Assembly (NCBI GenBank): GCA_937125395.1
Contig: CAKZLI010000024.1
Location: forward strand, 62,001 to 126,000
DNA length: 64,000 nucleotides
Source of the DNA: an uncultured Glaciecola sp.
GTDB taxonomy: Bacteria; Pseudomonadota; Gammaproteobacteria; Enterobacterales; Alteromonadaceae
Reading direction: 5' to 3'
The position numbers and the translations under genes were made by a program. Below, in pieces: positions 1-9,083 of this stretch (its first letter is position 1; every line of letters begins with the position of its first letter). Under the pieces are notes generated by a model. It did no database searches. It saw nothing but the letters and a program-made list of their open reading frames with translations, and was not told the DNA's origin.

Positions 1-34
1 TTGTTTCTTTCAGCACATTAAATAAGGTTAAGTA

Positions 35-298
35 ATGGAAACGCAATTTGATCAACTATTAGATTTTCCATGTTTTCAGACATTTAGAGTCTTAGGCCTA
101 GCCGATGAACAACTCACAAGTGTCGTTGTAGAATGTCTACAGATACACGCACCGGGTGATTACGCACCGAGCCTTAAACCCAGTGCTAAAGGTAACTATC
201 ATTCATTATCATTAAGTGTAAAAGTCACCTCCAAAGAACATATGGAAACAATCTACACTGAATTATCAGCCTTAGAACTTGTGCGCGTTGTTATTTAA
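35..298 (+). CDS. ybeD: YbeD family (DUF493) protein
   Basis: This 87-residue cytosolic protein matches the small YbeD/DUF493 family, compact alpha/beta proteins encoded next to lipB in many gammaproteobacteria. Their molecular role is not firmly established; a regulatory link with lipoate metabolism has been suggested because of the neighbourhood. The start is supported by an AAGG element 10 bases upstream. The stop codon overlaps the lipB start (TAATG), so the two are translationally coupled at the head of a ybeD-lipB-lipA operon. In E. coli, dacA lies just upstream, but too little sequence remains at the window edge to confirm that here. Confidence 0.9.
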   Translation: METQFDQLLDFPCFQTFRVLGLADEQLTSVVVECLQIHAPGDYAPSLKPSAKGNYHSLSLSVKVTSKEHMETIYTELSALELVRVVI

Positions 299-939
299 TG
301 GCTTTGATTGTTCGCCAATTGCATGTGCAACCCTATGAGCCGATATGGCAGGCGATGCATACATTTACCGACACGCGAACTGGCGATACGGTCGATGAAA
401 TTTGGTTAGTTGAACATCATCCTGTGTACACTCAAGGTCAAGCTGGTAAAGCGGAGCATCTGTTAAATCCCAATGGGATCCCGGTTGTACAAGTAGACCG
501 AGGTGGGCAAATCACGTATCACGGTCCTGGGCAACAAATGATGTATGTATTATTAAACATCAAGCGTTTAGGCATTGGTGTGCGACAACTAGTTAGTGCA
601 CTTGAAGAATCCATTGTGGCGCATCTAGCAGGATCCAATATACAGGCTTATCCCAAAAAAGATGCACCGGGTGTGTATGTTAATGAACAAAAGATTTGTT
701 CAATTGGTTTACGAATTAGAAAAGGCTGTTCATTTCATGGTTTAGCATTAAATGTTAATATGGAATTATCACCCTTCAAGGATATTAATCCTTGCGGTTA
801 TGCAGGTTTAGAAATGACGGATAGTGCTCGATTAGGTGGTTTAGCTGACTTGCAGCATGTCGGTCAGGATATCGTTGCACATTTTTGCACTTTAATCGGT
901 GTTCAACAAATAGAGTTTAAAGAAGGTTTCGATGAGTAA
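298..939 (+). CDS. lipB: Octanoyltransferase LipB
   Basis: LipB moves the octanoyl group from octanoyl-ACP to the lipoyl domains of 2-oxoacid dehydrogenases and the glycine cleavage H protein, the first step of endogenous lipoylation in the cytosol. The 213-residue length is normal. The signature YHGPGQ lies at residues 74-79. The catalytic pair is present as Lys132 (in QKICSIGLR) and Cys166 (in NPCGYAG), close to Lys135 and Cys169 of E. coli. The gene starts inside the ybeD stop codon and its end overlaps the lipA start by 8 bases, so the three genes form one coupled operon. Confidence 0.97.
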   Translation: MALIVRQLHVQPYEPIWQAMHTFTDTRTGDTVDEIWLVEHHPVYTQGQAGKAEHLLNPNGIPVVQVDRGGQITYHGPGQQMMYVLLNIKRLGIGVRQLVSALEESIVAHLAGSNIQAYPKKDAPGVYVNEQKICSIGLRIRKGCSFHGLALNVNMELSPFKDINPCGYAGLEMTDSARLGGLADLQHVGQDIVAHFCTLIGVQQIEFKEGFDE

Positions 940-1924
940 TAACCGTCCAGAAGCAGGAGTAAAACTCCGCGATGATGAAAAATTAAAACATATTCCTGTC
1001 ACCATCATTCCTAGTGAAAAGGAAGAGATGTTGCGCAAGCCTGAATGGATCAAAATTAAATTACCCCGTACTACTGAGAAAGTAGAAAAAATAAAACGTA
1101 CATTACGTGAAAACAACCTTCACTCGGTCTGTGAAGAAGCCAGTTGTCCAAATCTAGCGGAATGCTTTAACCATGGTACTGCGACCTTCATGATCTTAGG
1201 TGATATTTGTACTCGCCGTTGCCCATTTTGCGATGTTGCCCATGGTAAGCCGTTACCTCCTAGCGCTGAAGAACCGATTAAGCTAGCAACCACGATTGCC
1301 AAAATGGAATTAAAATACGTTGTTATCACCTCCGTAGACCGAGATGATTTACGTGATGGTGGTGCCCAGCATTTTGTGGATTGCATTAACGCAATTCGTG
1401 AGCACAGCCCAGCAACCAAAATAGAAGTATTGGTGCCTGATTTCCGTGGTCGTATGGATCGCGCTTTAGAAATACTCAAAACCGGTCTACCTGATGTCTT
1501 TAATCATAATCTAGAGACAATCCCACGTTTATACCGTGAATGCCGTCCTGGAGCGAATTATCAATGGTCTTTGGATTTATTAAACAAATTCAAAGCAGCA
1601 CATCCACATATTCCAACTAAATCTGGTTTAATGATGGGCATGGGTGAAACGCTGGATGAGATCAAAGTGGTGCTAGATGATTTACGTGCACATAACGTGG
1701 ATATGTTGACTCTAGGTCAATACTTGCAACCTTCGCGTCACCATTACCCGGTTAAACGCTATGTTCCGCCAGTTGAATTTGACCAATTAGGTGATTATGC
1801 TAATGAGATTGGTTTTACTCATGCAGCGTGTGGTCCAATGGTTCGATCAAGTTACCATGCAGATAAACAAGCTGCGGGTGAAGATATTGTGAGCCAATTT
1901 ACGCCCGCAAAAACATCAACTTAA
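932..1924 (+). CDS. lipA: Lipoyl synthase LipA
   Basis: LipA is a radical-SAM enzyme that inserts two sulfur atoms into protein-bound octanoyl chains to make lipoyl groups, acting directly after LipB. The auxiliary 4Fe-4S cluster cysteines are Cys67, Cys72 and Cys78, and the radical-SAM CxxxCxxC motif is Cys93, Cys97 and Cys100 (ICTRRCPFC). The C-terminal RSSYHA segment carries the serine that ligates the auxiliary cluster in the family. At 330 residues it is full length. The ATG lies within the last codons of lipB. An intrinsic terminator follows at 1947-1974. Confidence 0.97.
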   Translation: MSNNRPEAGVKLRDDEKLKHIPVTIIPSEKEEMLRKPEWIKIKLPRTTEKVEKIKRTLRENNLHSVCEEASCPNLAECFNHGTATFMILGDICTRRCPFCDVAHGKPLPPSAEEPIKLATTIAKMELKYVVITSVDRDDLRDGGAQHFVDCINAIREHSPATKIEVLVPDFRGRMDRALEILKTGLPDVFNHNLETIPRLYRECRPGANYQWSLDLLNKFKAAHPHIPTKSGLMMGMGETLDEIKVVLDDLRAHNVDMLTLGQYLQPSRHHYPVKRYVPPVEFDQLGDYANEIGFTHAACGPMVRSSYHADKQAAGEDIVSQFTPAKTST

Positions 1925-1946
1925 TAAGTAAATAGTTCAATACAAA

Positions 1947-1974
1947 ACAGGCGCTAAATTTAGCGCCTGTTTTT
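1947..1974. terminator. Bidirectional terminator between lipA and the PKD-repeat lipoprotein gene
   Basis: A perfect inverted repeat (ACAGGCGCTAAA followed by TTTAGCGCCTGT) is followed by a run of T on the plus strand and preceded by A residues. It lies 22 bases after the lipA stop and just beyond the stop of the convergent gene, so it probably serves both. Confidence 0.85.
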
Positions 1975-1991
1975 ATTCATAACCTAGCGGA

Positions 1992-3701
1992 TTATATAAA
2001 GTTTGTTGTGTAGTCATACGTAATTTCAAAGCGTTGACTACCCGGACCAACCTCAAACTCAAAGCGAATTCGGATTGTTACACCATCCGTAAATAACCCA
2101 CCAATGACCATTTCAAATTCAGAATCTGCTGGAATAACTGTTCCTTCTGTCAACACTAATCCTGTTTGTATATCTTGAAAAAAGGCAGTGAAATCAGCTT
2201 GTGTAGCGGCGATTGCAATATTTGTAATCGTATAGGCTTGACCAATTGTCGTAAATTTATATCGGTCTAGCACATAAAAATTAGGTCGATTTAAACTATT
2301 AATTGTTGCTGACACCACTGCTATTTGATTCACAAAAGGAAAAGGCACATCCTCGTATTGTGGATCAACGCCACGGCTTAATCTTTGTAATGTTATCTGT
2401 GGTTGCACCATGTTAATGGTAACACTGTCAGCGACACTCGATTCAGTCCCATCATTTACGATTAGGCTAAATATATACGCACCAGCCACATCGCCTGTAA
2501 ATTGCGGATTGATAATTGTTGAATCATCTAAGTTTGCAGTACTCGTTGCAGGAATTGATACAACAGTCCAAGCATAAGTTAACGCATCACTATCGGCATC
2601 TGAACTGGCACTTGCATCTAATGTCACTGTCTGTCCAATTAAAATGGTCTGATCGACACCAGCGTTGGCTAACGGTACTGAATTGAGTGTTTGTGCCTCA
2701 ATCGTGACTGTATCTGCAGCACTATCAACAGCACCATCATTAACAATCAGTTGGGCAATGTACGTACCATCAATGTCCGCTGTAAAAGTGGGGGCAGCAT
2801 CAACATTGCTGTTAAGCTGCGCATTACTGCCTGTAGGCACAGTGGCTAAAGACCAAGCATAACTCAAGGTATCACCATTAGCATCGCTACTTAACGCGCC
2901 TGACAGCGTGACAAGTGACCCTGTTGTGATGTTTTGGTTAACTCCTGCATTGGCAACCGGTACCGCATTGTCTTGTACAATATTGACAGTGACAGTATCA
3001 GCGACACTATCAAGTTCGCCGTCATTTACCACTAATTCTAATTCATAGTTCCCTACTACATCAGCAGTAAAACTAGGACTAGCAGTTAAGGGGTTAATTA
3101 AGCTAGCAGCACTTCCTGTAGGTAATGCAGTAAAGCGCCATGTATAACTGAGTAAATCAGCATCAGCATCACTACTTTGTGCACCATTTAATGTGATCAG
3201 CAAACCGATAACGCTATTTTGATCAACACCTGCATTAGCAATAGGGGCAACATTAAGGACGGCGATATTGATTGTAACCGTTGCTTGGCTACTATTAGCC
3301 TGACCATCATTGACGATTAGGCCAAACACATACTCTCCGACAGCACTGGCAGTAAAAGTAGGGCTGACATTCGTTGTATCAGACAGACTGACTGTCACTC
3401 CCGTAGGAGAGGATATGACCGACCATAGGTAAGTTAACGAGTCACCATCAGTATCAGTACTTGCAGCACCACTGAGTGTAACTACATCTCCGGTATTGCG
3501 ATTTTGTATATTACCAGCATTCGCTACCGGAGCCGTATTAGTCGCAGTACCCCCTCCAGGTGTGGAACCACCACCAGATGATGAACCACCTCCAGATGAC
3601 GAACCGCCACCACCGCCACAACTCATGACGCCAAACAAACTGATCATGAAAACAAGCATTAACTGCATTGCTTTACGTTTTGGTTGTCTGCATATATTCA
3701 T
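1992..3701 (-). CDS. Lipoprotein with Gly/Ser linker and four PKD-like repeats
   Basis: This 569-residue protein has a basic, hydrophobic N-terminus ending in VMSC, a lipobox with Cys28 as the lipidated residue, so it is predicted to be a surface or periplasmic lipoprotein. A Gly/Ser-rich linker covers residues 29-51. Four repeats begin at residues 57, 152, 247 and 342, an exact 95-residue period. Each opens with a P-ANAG motif, has an SSDAD-like turn followed by an LTYAW-like strand, and ends in LIVNDG plus a DTVTIN-like strand. This is typical of PKD/REJ-type beta-sandwich domains. A C-terminal region (about 435-569) lacks the repeat and I do not recognise it. An AGGGAT element supports the start. 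Such proteins usually mediate adhesion or carbohydrate contacts, but no catalytic domain is visible and the function is unknown. Confidence 0.8.
   Translation of the reverse strand: MNICRQPKRKAMQLMLVFMISLFGVMSCGGGGGSSSGGGSSSGGGSTPGGGTATNTAPVANAGNIQNRNTGDVVTLSGAASTDTDGDSLTYLWSVISSPTGVTVSLSDTTNVSPTFTASAVGEYVFGLIVNDGQANSSQATVTINIAVLNVAPIANAGVDQNSVIGLLITLNGAQSSDADADLLSYTWRFTALPTGSAASLINPLTASPSFTADVVGNYELELVVNDGELDSVADTVTVNIVQDNAVPVANAGVNQNITTGSLVTLSGALSSDANGDTLSYAWSLATVPTGSNAQLNSNVDAAPTFTADIDGTYIAQLIVNDGAVDSAADTVTIEAQTLNSVPLANAGVDQTILIGQTVTLDASASSDADSDALTYAWTVVSIPATSTANLDDSTIINPQFTGDVAGAYIFSLIVNDGTESSVADSVTINMVQPQITLQRLSRGVDPQYEDVPFPFVNQIAVVSATINSLNRPNFYVLDRYKFTTIGQAYTITNIAIAATQADFTAFFQDIQTGLVLTEGTVIPADSEFEMVIGGLFTDGVTIRIRFEFEVGPGSQRFEITYDYTTNFI
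2394..3533 (-). repeat. Four tandem 285-bp PKD-like coding repeats
   Basis: These bases encode residues 57-436 of the lipoprotein, four repeats of exactly 95 codons with no insertion or deletion between them. The protein repeats are clearly related (ANAG, SSDAD, NDG and DTVTIN blocks recur at fixed offsets) but have diverged, so this is an old internal duplication and not a fresh tandem array. Confidence 0.75.
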
Positions 3702-3893
3702 ATTCTATCCCTGTAATCAAACTAGCTATGATGATTTATCCAAATCATTAAATGTGTATCGGAAAATATAGGTTAACTGTTAACTAAATATTCCGACCTT
3801 ATCAGTAAGGTCAAAATAAATGGTATTAATTAGCGTTATTCTCTTTATAGTTAAGCATAGTTTTTCTAAAGATCACGTTTCTAGGGCAAAATA

Positions 3894-5321
3894 TTATGAA
3901 CTAGGGATAAGATGAAACTGCGTTTGTCTGCCATTGAAATAGATTACGTTAGTCCCATCAAAATACGCATTTTCTTCAAGCATAATGCGGATTTCTTTCC
4001 CCCAAGCCTCGATAAATGTCGCAGCATTTAACTCTATCGAATAGGCAGTGTTTGGGTGTAACGGATAATCGCCCTGCACCGGCACTCCACCTTGTGCATC
4101 CCACATTCCAAGTGTAGTTCCAGCTGCATGTCCATGATATCCCAAAGGATGAGTGTACACAGCGGGTTTAATCCCTTCGCGTATTGCTTGTGCTCGGGTT
4201 GCTTTTAATATGGCATTACCACTCACCCCAGTTGCAAATTTATCCGTAAAAATATCTTGTAAGCGATTGGCTTTGGCTAAGGCATGTTGCAAGTATTCAG
4301 GGGCATTTGTCTCTCCTTGTTTAAGCACATAAGCATGCTGTTGTTGATCTGTATTAAGACGCAAATAAGTAATCCCAAAATCCATATGGATTAAATCACC
4401 TGGTAGGATAATATTGCTGGGTTTAACATTACTAAACGCATCAATCTGGTTAAACTTTTCAGTACTAGCACGTTGGATAGATACACTAGGATGAAACCAA
4501 TTTTGCAAACCTAACTGCGTTGATTTATCGCGCAGCCACCACACCACATTATCAGTGGTGGTGATGCCCGGCTTGATCACATTATTGTTGTATGCTGATT
4601 TTATTATGCGATGACCGATCTCAACTATCTCAGGGTAAATGGCCAACTCTAATGCTGACCGTGTTTCTAACCAGGCAAGCGCAAGTGGTTCACTCGATAC
4701 AATTTTGCTGCGCAATGTTGCCGGCAGTGCGGCCATTAATAGCGAGTGCTCCGTCGCAGTTATACCATCCGTTAATGCAAAATGCTCCGACATGTTAATC
4801 GCGATGTTATTCGGAGATGTTTGTTCAATTAATTCGACTAAACGTTGCCATTGTGATGGTTGGGCTTCTTTATCCCAGGCTTTTTGAAATAATGTATCCA
4901 CTTGATATCGGGCAACGGCATACCGCTGTACCGGTTTGCCCTCTCCTGGATTAAACAGAACTAGGATAGTCCGACGCCTTGCGGATAACCAAGTTGCAGG
5001 TAGCATAGTTTTTAATATGGGATCTTCATTATATTCACGTGAGATCAAAATCCACATATCAATTCCCTCTCGTGTCATCAAGCGAGGTAATGTATGCGTT
5101 AGCTTATCTTCTAACAGCGCATTGATTTGGGTCGCTCGGGATTGCATCGATAAAATATCAGCGGAGGTAATTGGCTGTAAACTAGCGATAGCCAAAGAGT
5201 GATTAAATGGACCGAGTGCTTTTTTAGGAGTCGCCCATGCCGTTTGAATGGCTAGCAATAAACTGATACTGCACAGCAGGATGTATTGACCTAGACATGT
5301 GGGTTTTAGATCTCGTAACAT
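3894..5321 (-). CDS. Exported M24-family aminopeptidase (Xaa-Pro type)
   Basis: This is a metallopeptidase of the M24 (pita-bread) fold, the group that includes Xaa-Pro aminopeptidases and creatinases. From the chosen start it has 475 residues. It begins with a signal peptide (residues 1-30, ending AWA), so it is predicted to act in the periplasm or outside. The five metal ligands of the fold can be followed: Asp in HMDFGITY, Asp in NTDQQ, His in HPLGYHGH, Glu in YSIELN and Glu in MLEENAY. The start at 5321 is chosen because GAGGA precedes it at good spacing. A longer frame to 5468 would bury the signal peptide and has no better ribosome site. The gene is divergent from ansA. The substrate is not known. 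Confidence 0.85.
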   Translation of the reverse strand: MLRDLKPTCLGQYILLCSISLLLAIQTAWATPKKALGPFNHSLAIASLQPITSADILSMQSRATQINALLEDKLTHTLPRLMTREGIDMWILISREYNEDPILKTMLPATWLSARRRTILVLFNPGEGKPVQRYAVARYQVDTLFQKAWDKEAQPSQWQRLVELIEQTSPNNIAINMSEHFALTDGITATEHSLLMAALPATLRSKIVSSEPLALAWLETRSALELAIYPEIVEIGHRIIKSAYNNNVIKPGITTTDNVVWWLRDKSTQLGLQNWFHPSVSIQRASTEKFNQIDAFSNVKPSNIILPGDLIHMDFGITYLRLNTDQQQHAYVLKQGETNAPEYLQHALAKANRLQDIFTDKFATGVSGNAILKATRAQAIREGIKPAVYTHPLGYHGHAAGTTLGMWDAQGGVPVQGDYPLHPNTAYSIELNAATFIEAWGKEIRIMLEENAYFDGTNVIYFNGRQTQFHLIPSS

Positions 5322-5479
5322 AAAGTCCTCAATAGCACTATTGTTGGAAAGAATAACAATGTGCATGAAAGCATCATCAGATTCAACAAAAATTATCCAA
5401 TAGCCAATGCTATTCGGAGAAAATTTGCTACAATGCCAACGCATTGAACAATCCCTAGCAGCCAACAAGAATAACGACT

Positions 5480-6547
5480 ATGACCATGCACGCAGCACAA
5501 GCACCTCGCAAGCACATATATGTTGCCTACACCGGCGGTACTATTGGTATGCAACCCTCAGCGAAGGGATACATCCCTGTGGCTGGCTTTTTACAAAATA
5601 CGTTAAACGGGATGCCTGAATTTCATCGACCAGAGATGCCTGAATTTACAGTGCACGAGTATGACACCTTGCTTGACTCATCCGATATGCAACCGAGTGA
5701 TTGGCAAATGATCGCTGATGATATTGCTCAACATTATGCATCATATGATGGCTTTATTATCTTGCATGGAACTGACACGATGGCGTATACCGCCTCGGCC
5801 TTGTCGTTTATGTTTGCCGAACTAGACAAACCTATTATCGTAACGGGCTCTCAGATCCCCCTTGCAGAACTTCGTTCTGATGGACAAGAAAATCTATTAA
5901 ATGCATTGTACCTTGCGGCCAATTACCCCGTGCCCGAAGTGACTTTGTTTTTTAATAACCAACTATTACGGGGCAACCGCTCTCGTAAAGTTAACGCTGA
6001 TGGATTTAATGCCTTTGCCTCACCCAATTATCCGGTATTAATTGAAGCAGGGATTAATATTAAAGTGAACCACAACGCATGCGGTCATCACACTTCAGTG
6101 TCAGCTGACATAAGCCAGACGTCAGTGACTCCATCTTCAATGTGCTTACACTCGATTGTTTCTCAGCCGATTGGGGTGGTAAATTTATATCCAGGGATCA
6201 GTGTGGATATTATTAATAATTTATTATTACAACCAGTTAAAGCACTGATTTTGTTAAGCTATGGTGTTGGAAATGCACCACAAAATGAAGCGATGCTCGA
6301 TGCGTTTGCACAAGCCAAATCTCGCGGTATTATTATTTTAAATTGTACACAGTGCTTATCAGGAAAAGTCAATATGGAGGGGTATGCCAACGGTCAACGT
6401 TTAGCGGATGTCGGTGTATTATCTGGTTATGATATGACGTTGGAAGCTGCGTTAACTAAACTGCATTTTGTGTTATCTCAAGAAGATAATTACGCCGAGC
6501 AAGTCACCCTACTCGGTCAAGATCTGCGCGGTGAAATCAGTCTTTAA
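5480..6547 (+). CDS. ansA: L-asparaginase I (cytosolic type)
   Basis: The enzyme hydrolyses L-asparagine to aspartate and ammonia. At 355 residues without a signal peptide it fits the cytoplasmic type I family. The first catalytic threonine motif is YTGGTIG (residues 17-23) and the second is HGTDTMAYTAS (from residue 96). The last 11 bases overlap the end of the convergent yeaC gene. In E. coli the homologues ansA and yeaC are also near neighbours, which supports both calls. The start has only a weak ribosome site (ATG at 5480; a second in-frame ATG at 5486 is possible). Confidence 0.93.
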   Translation: MTMHAAQAPRKHIYVAYTGGTIGMQPSAKGYIPVAGFLQNTLNGMPEFHRPEMPEFTVHEYDTLLDSSDMQPSDWQMIADDIAQHYASYDGFIILHGTDTMAYTASALSFMFAELDKPIIVTGSQIPLAELRSDGQENLLNALYLAANYPVPEVTLFFNNQLLRGNRSRKVNADGFNAFASPNYPVLIEAGINIKVNHNACGHHTSVSADISQTSVTPSSMCLHSIVSQPIGVVNLYPGISVDIINNLLLQPVKALILLSYGVGNAPQNEAMLDAFAQAKSRGIIILNCTQCLSGKVNMEGYANGQRLADVGVLSGYDMTLEAALTKLHFVLSQEDNYAEQVTLLGQDLRGEISL

Positions 6548-6821
6548 GTTTGACTTGGGCAATGGGTGTTTGGCCAGCCTGACGTAATTCATTACGCAGC
6601 TCAGATTTGGATTTGTGGACCATTTCACCATCTGCACCAATCGTCATGTGTTCATGCGACTGTTCTACTTTTGCTTGATACAACATGACCATTTGTAACG
6701 AGTTTGCTTTTTGTTCGTCACTTAACGCATCACCATTGGGCCATTTGCCTGTCGCCACTGCATCTTGTAAATTGGCGTAAACTTGTGGCGTCATGGCGTT
6801 GACTAATTGTTCTACATTCAT
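6537..6821 (-). CDS. yeaC: YeaC family (DUF1315) protein
   Basis: This 94-residue soluble protein matches the YeaC/DUF1315 family by its N-terminal VEQLVNAMTPQVYANLQDAV, its GKWPNG motif and its acidic and lysine-rich tail. Members are common in gammaproteobacteria and have no established function. The gene runs convergently into ansA with an 11-base overlap and no terminator between them. The zinc-ribbon gene lies 17 bases upstream on the same strand, so the two are probably co-transcribed. Confidence 0.85.
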   Translation of the reverse strand: MNVEQLVNAMTPQVYANLQDAVATGKWPNGDALSDEQKANSLQMVMLYQAKVEQSHEHMTIGADGEMVHKSKSELRNELRQAGQTPIAQVKLKD

Positions 6822-6838
6822 CTTGATTACTACCTACA

Positions 6839-7171
6839 TTAAAATTTAAAGCTGCTGCGTTTGCTGAGTAAAATCCGAACACGATTGATTACATACCAAA
6901 TAAAACCGACTATACAAGCTAACATCGCACTGCTATGTTGCGTACCGCCTACTTCGGGTTGGCCCCAATACATAAAACCAAAACCAGCAATAAATACTAA
7001 TACGGCTAAAAATGATTGGGTTTGCAAGGATTGATGACGTTGATGCCGTGCCATTTTTTCTTTGCGCAATACATCATCTGCATCTGCAGCGCCAACACCA
7101 AATCCACAGTGATTACACGTGGTTGCTTTATCGGATATTTTTTTCTTGCAGGCTGGGCAATCAGTTAACAT
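6839..7171 (-). CDS. Small membrane protein with N-terminal zinc ribbon
   Basis: This 110-residue protein starts with a treble-clef zinc ribbon, with Cys5/Cys8 (CPAC) and Cys19/Cys22 (CNHC). A short charged, His/Gln-rich segment (KMARHQRHQSLQTQ) follows, then two predicted transmembrane helices (about 52-70 and 82-100), and a basic C-terminus. Such zinc-ribbon plus membrane-anchor proteins are frequent and mostly uncharacterised. It lies just upstream of yeaC in the same direction. I do not recognise a specific family function. Confidence 0.7.
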   Translation of the reverse strand: MLTDCPACKKKISDKATTCNHCGFGVGAADADDVLRKEKMARHQRHQSLQTQSFLAVLVFIAGFGFMYWGQPEVGGTQHSSAMLACIVGFIWYVINRVRILLSKRSSFKF

Positions 7172-7232
7172 AGATTTATCGTTCCTTACTTGTTCAGATA
7201 CTGTTAAACGGGCTGATACATATCACATTGAT

Positions 7233-7270
7233 AAAAAAAGCCCAGGGATGACAAACCACCCCTAGGCCTT
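7233..7270 (-). terminator. Terminator downstream of the AGCS symporter gene
   Basis: Read on the minus strand, a GC-rich stem (AAGGCCTAGGGGTG pairing with CATCCCTGGGCTT, with one bulge and wobble pairs) is followed by seven T residues. It lies 26 bases after the symporter stop codon. Confidence 0.75.
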
Positions 7271-7295
7271 ATATTACATGATTATTGTCACAAAA

Positions 7296-8960
7296 TTAAT
7301 CTTTAACTTTAGCCCAATACTCATTCATTGTGTCTTTCATTTCTTTACGGAGCATCATAATGCCAAATAAGTTCGGTAAGGTCATGACAACAATTGATAC
7401 TGCTGACAATGTCCAAACTAAAGTCGTATCCGAGAATGCTGCCCAAAAGAAACCAGCAACATATATCACACGATAAGGCATTACGGATTTAGGACCCAAT
7501 AAGTAAGTCATTGCTCTATCGCCGTAATAGGACCATGCAATTGCCGTCGAAAAAGCAAACAACAACAAGCCGATTGAAACAATGTATTGACCAAAATCAC
7601 CGAAATAACCGCGAGTAAACGCAATCGTAGTCAACTTAGCTGAATGCACGAGTGATTTACCGGCAACCACCAAGTTGTCTTTTTGCGGTACGCCGTTAAT
7701 GACTTCGATGCGGCCAGTGAATAAATCTTCTTCTGAACCAATACTGTACACAACATCTTCAGCAATTGAGCGTGCGTTCATCAACGTAAAATCAGAGTTG
7801 TTTTGCGCTTTACCAGCAACAATAGTCAATACACCGTTGTAATTAGACACGCTACTGCCATCAACATTATTGATTAGTTTGTATAGCTGGCTTAAATCTT
7901 CTTCTTTTTTGTCTGAATAAGTACCGTCTAAAAAGACCATGTCAGCATTATCAAAAATGTTTTGATGTTTTTCTTTCCAAACACCCGATGACAAAATCAC
8001 CAAACCGGTAATGGTACAAATAATAATTGTATCGATAAACGGTTCTAAAATAGACACCATACCTTCAGATGCAGGTTCTTTGGTTTTTGCTGCAGCATGC
8101 GCAATCGGAGCTGAGCCTTGACCTGCCTCATTTGAAAATAATCCACGGTTCACACCACGGTTGAATGCATACGCCAAAGTAGCACCTAAGAATCCACCGG
8201 CAGCGGCAGAGCCAGTAAAGGCATCTGAAATAACCGAAGCAAATGCAGGCCCTATGTTCTCGACATTAGCAAAAATAACAGCAAATGCACCGACGATATA
8301 AATCAACGCCATCAACGGCACTATTGTCGACGTAACAGACGCGATACGATGGATCCCGCCAATGATAACCAAACCTAGTAGTACCGCTAATACGCCACCC
8401 ACTAGCATAGGCTCGAAACCAAAGGTTGCTTCAATTGAAGTGGCAATACCATTAGACTGAGGTAAGTTACCTGTACCAAATGAACTAATCACTGTTGCCA
8501 CGGCAAACGCGACTGCTAACCATTTCATATTGAGGCGTTTATCCATGTAGTACATGGGTCCACCGGCCATTGTGCCATCAGCTGTTTTTTCTCGGTATTT
8601 GTGTGACAGCGTGACTTCTACAAATTTAGTTGTCATGCCTAAGAATGCGGTTGCCCACATCCAGAATAACGCAGCAGGACCACCTAAGAATATGGCAAAT
8701 GCCACACCCGAGATATTACCCGTACCAACTGTACCTGATAATGCCGTGGTTAATGATTTAAAGTGTGATGTATCACCTGGATCATCGGCCTTGTCATATT
8801 TACCTGTCACGACTAACCATGCGTGTTTAAAAAAACGGATTTGTGGGAATTTAAGGTAAATAGTAAAAAATAAACCTACGCCCAATAGCACATATGGAAA
8901 CCAAAATGCGCCTCCTAAGAAACTATCTAGTGTTTGTAATACGTTGTGAAATGCATCCAC
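7296..8960 (-). CDS. AGCS-family alanine/glycine:cation symporter with enlarged loop
   Basis: An inner-membrane Na+ (or H+)-coupled importer of alanine, glycine or a similar small amino acid. The family signature [15 protein letters not shown] starts at residue 76, [17 protein letters not shown] (from 277) is the conserved substrate/cation region, and about ten hydrophobic helices are visible. The start is GTG with AGGAAAA upstream. At 554 residues it is clearly longer than the usual 450-500. The extra material is a hydrophilic stretch of roughly 105 residues (about 329-438), between the helix ending VILSSGVW and the one beginning near [14 protein letters not shown]. Upstream and in the same direction lies an M14 peptidase gene, with a 123-base gap. 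Confidence 0.9.
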   Translation of the reverse strand: MDAFHNVLQTLDSFLGGAFWFPYVLLGVGLFFTIYLKFPQIRFFKHAWLVVTGKYDKADDPGDTSHFKSLTTALSGTVGTGNISGVAFAIFLGGPAALFWMWATAFLGMTTKFVEVTLSHKYREKTADGTMAGGPMYYMDKRLNMKWLAVAFAVATVISSFGTGNLPQSNGIATSIEATFGFEPMLVGGVLAVLLGLVIIGGIHRIASVTSTIVPLMALIYIVGAFAVIFANVENIGPAFASVISDAFTGSAAAGGFLGATLAYAFNRGVNRGLFSNEAGQGSAPIAHAAAKTKEPASEGMVSILEPFIDTIIICTITGLVILSSGVWKEKHQNIFDNADMVFLDGTYSDKKEEDLSQLYKLINNVDGSSVSNYNGVLTIVAGKAQNNSDFTLMNARSIAEDVVYSIGSEEDLFTGRIEVINGVPQKDNLVVAGKSLVHSAKLTTIAFTRGYFGDFGQYIVSIGLLLFAFSTAIAWSYYGDRAMTYLLGPKSVMPYRVIYVAGFFWAAFSDTTLVWTLSAVSIVVMTLPNLFGIMMLRKEMKDTMNEYWAKVKD

Positions 8961-9083
8961 GATGTTTTCCTCTTAATTAGTGATTATTATATTATTCTTG
9001 TTTTATTTTCTTATTGTATCGTTGTAATTTATCTTTTGACTAGGTGGGTGTAATTTGTTCTGACAATCTACACCCCTAGCTCC

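Noticed and set aside
1..25. Possible 3' end of dacA upstream of ybeD
   Set aside because: E. coli has dacA here and one frame reads CFFQHIK before a stop, but seven codons cannot identify a gene.
3496..3771. Proline-rich 91-codon open frame on the plus strand
   Set aside because: It is the antisense reading of the Gly/Ser linker and signal peptide of the lipoprotein; no ribosome site or family supports it.
3795..3812. GACCTTA/TAAGGTC stem as terminator of the M24 peptidase gene
   Set aside because: The stem is perfect but no T run follows on the minus strand. Two GTTAAC boxes (3772-3777, 3779-3784) lie nearby and may instead belong to a promoter region.
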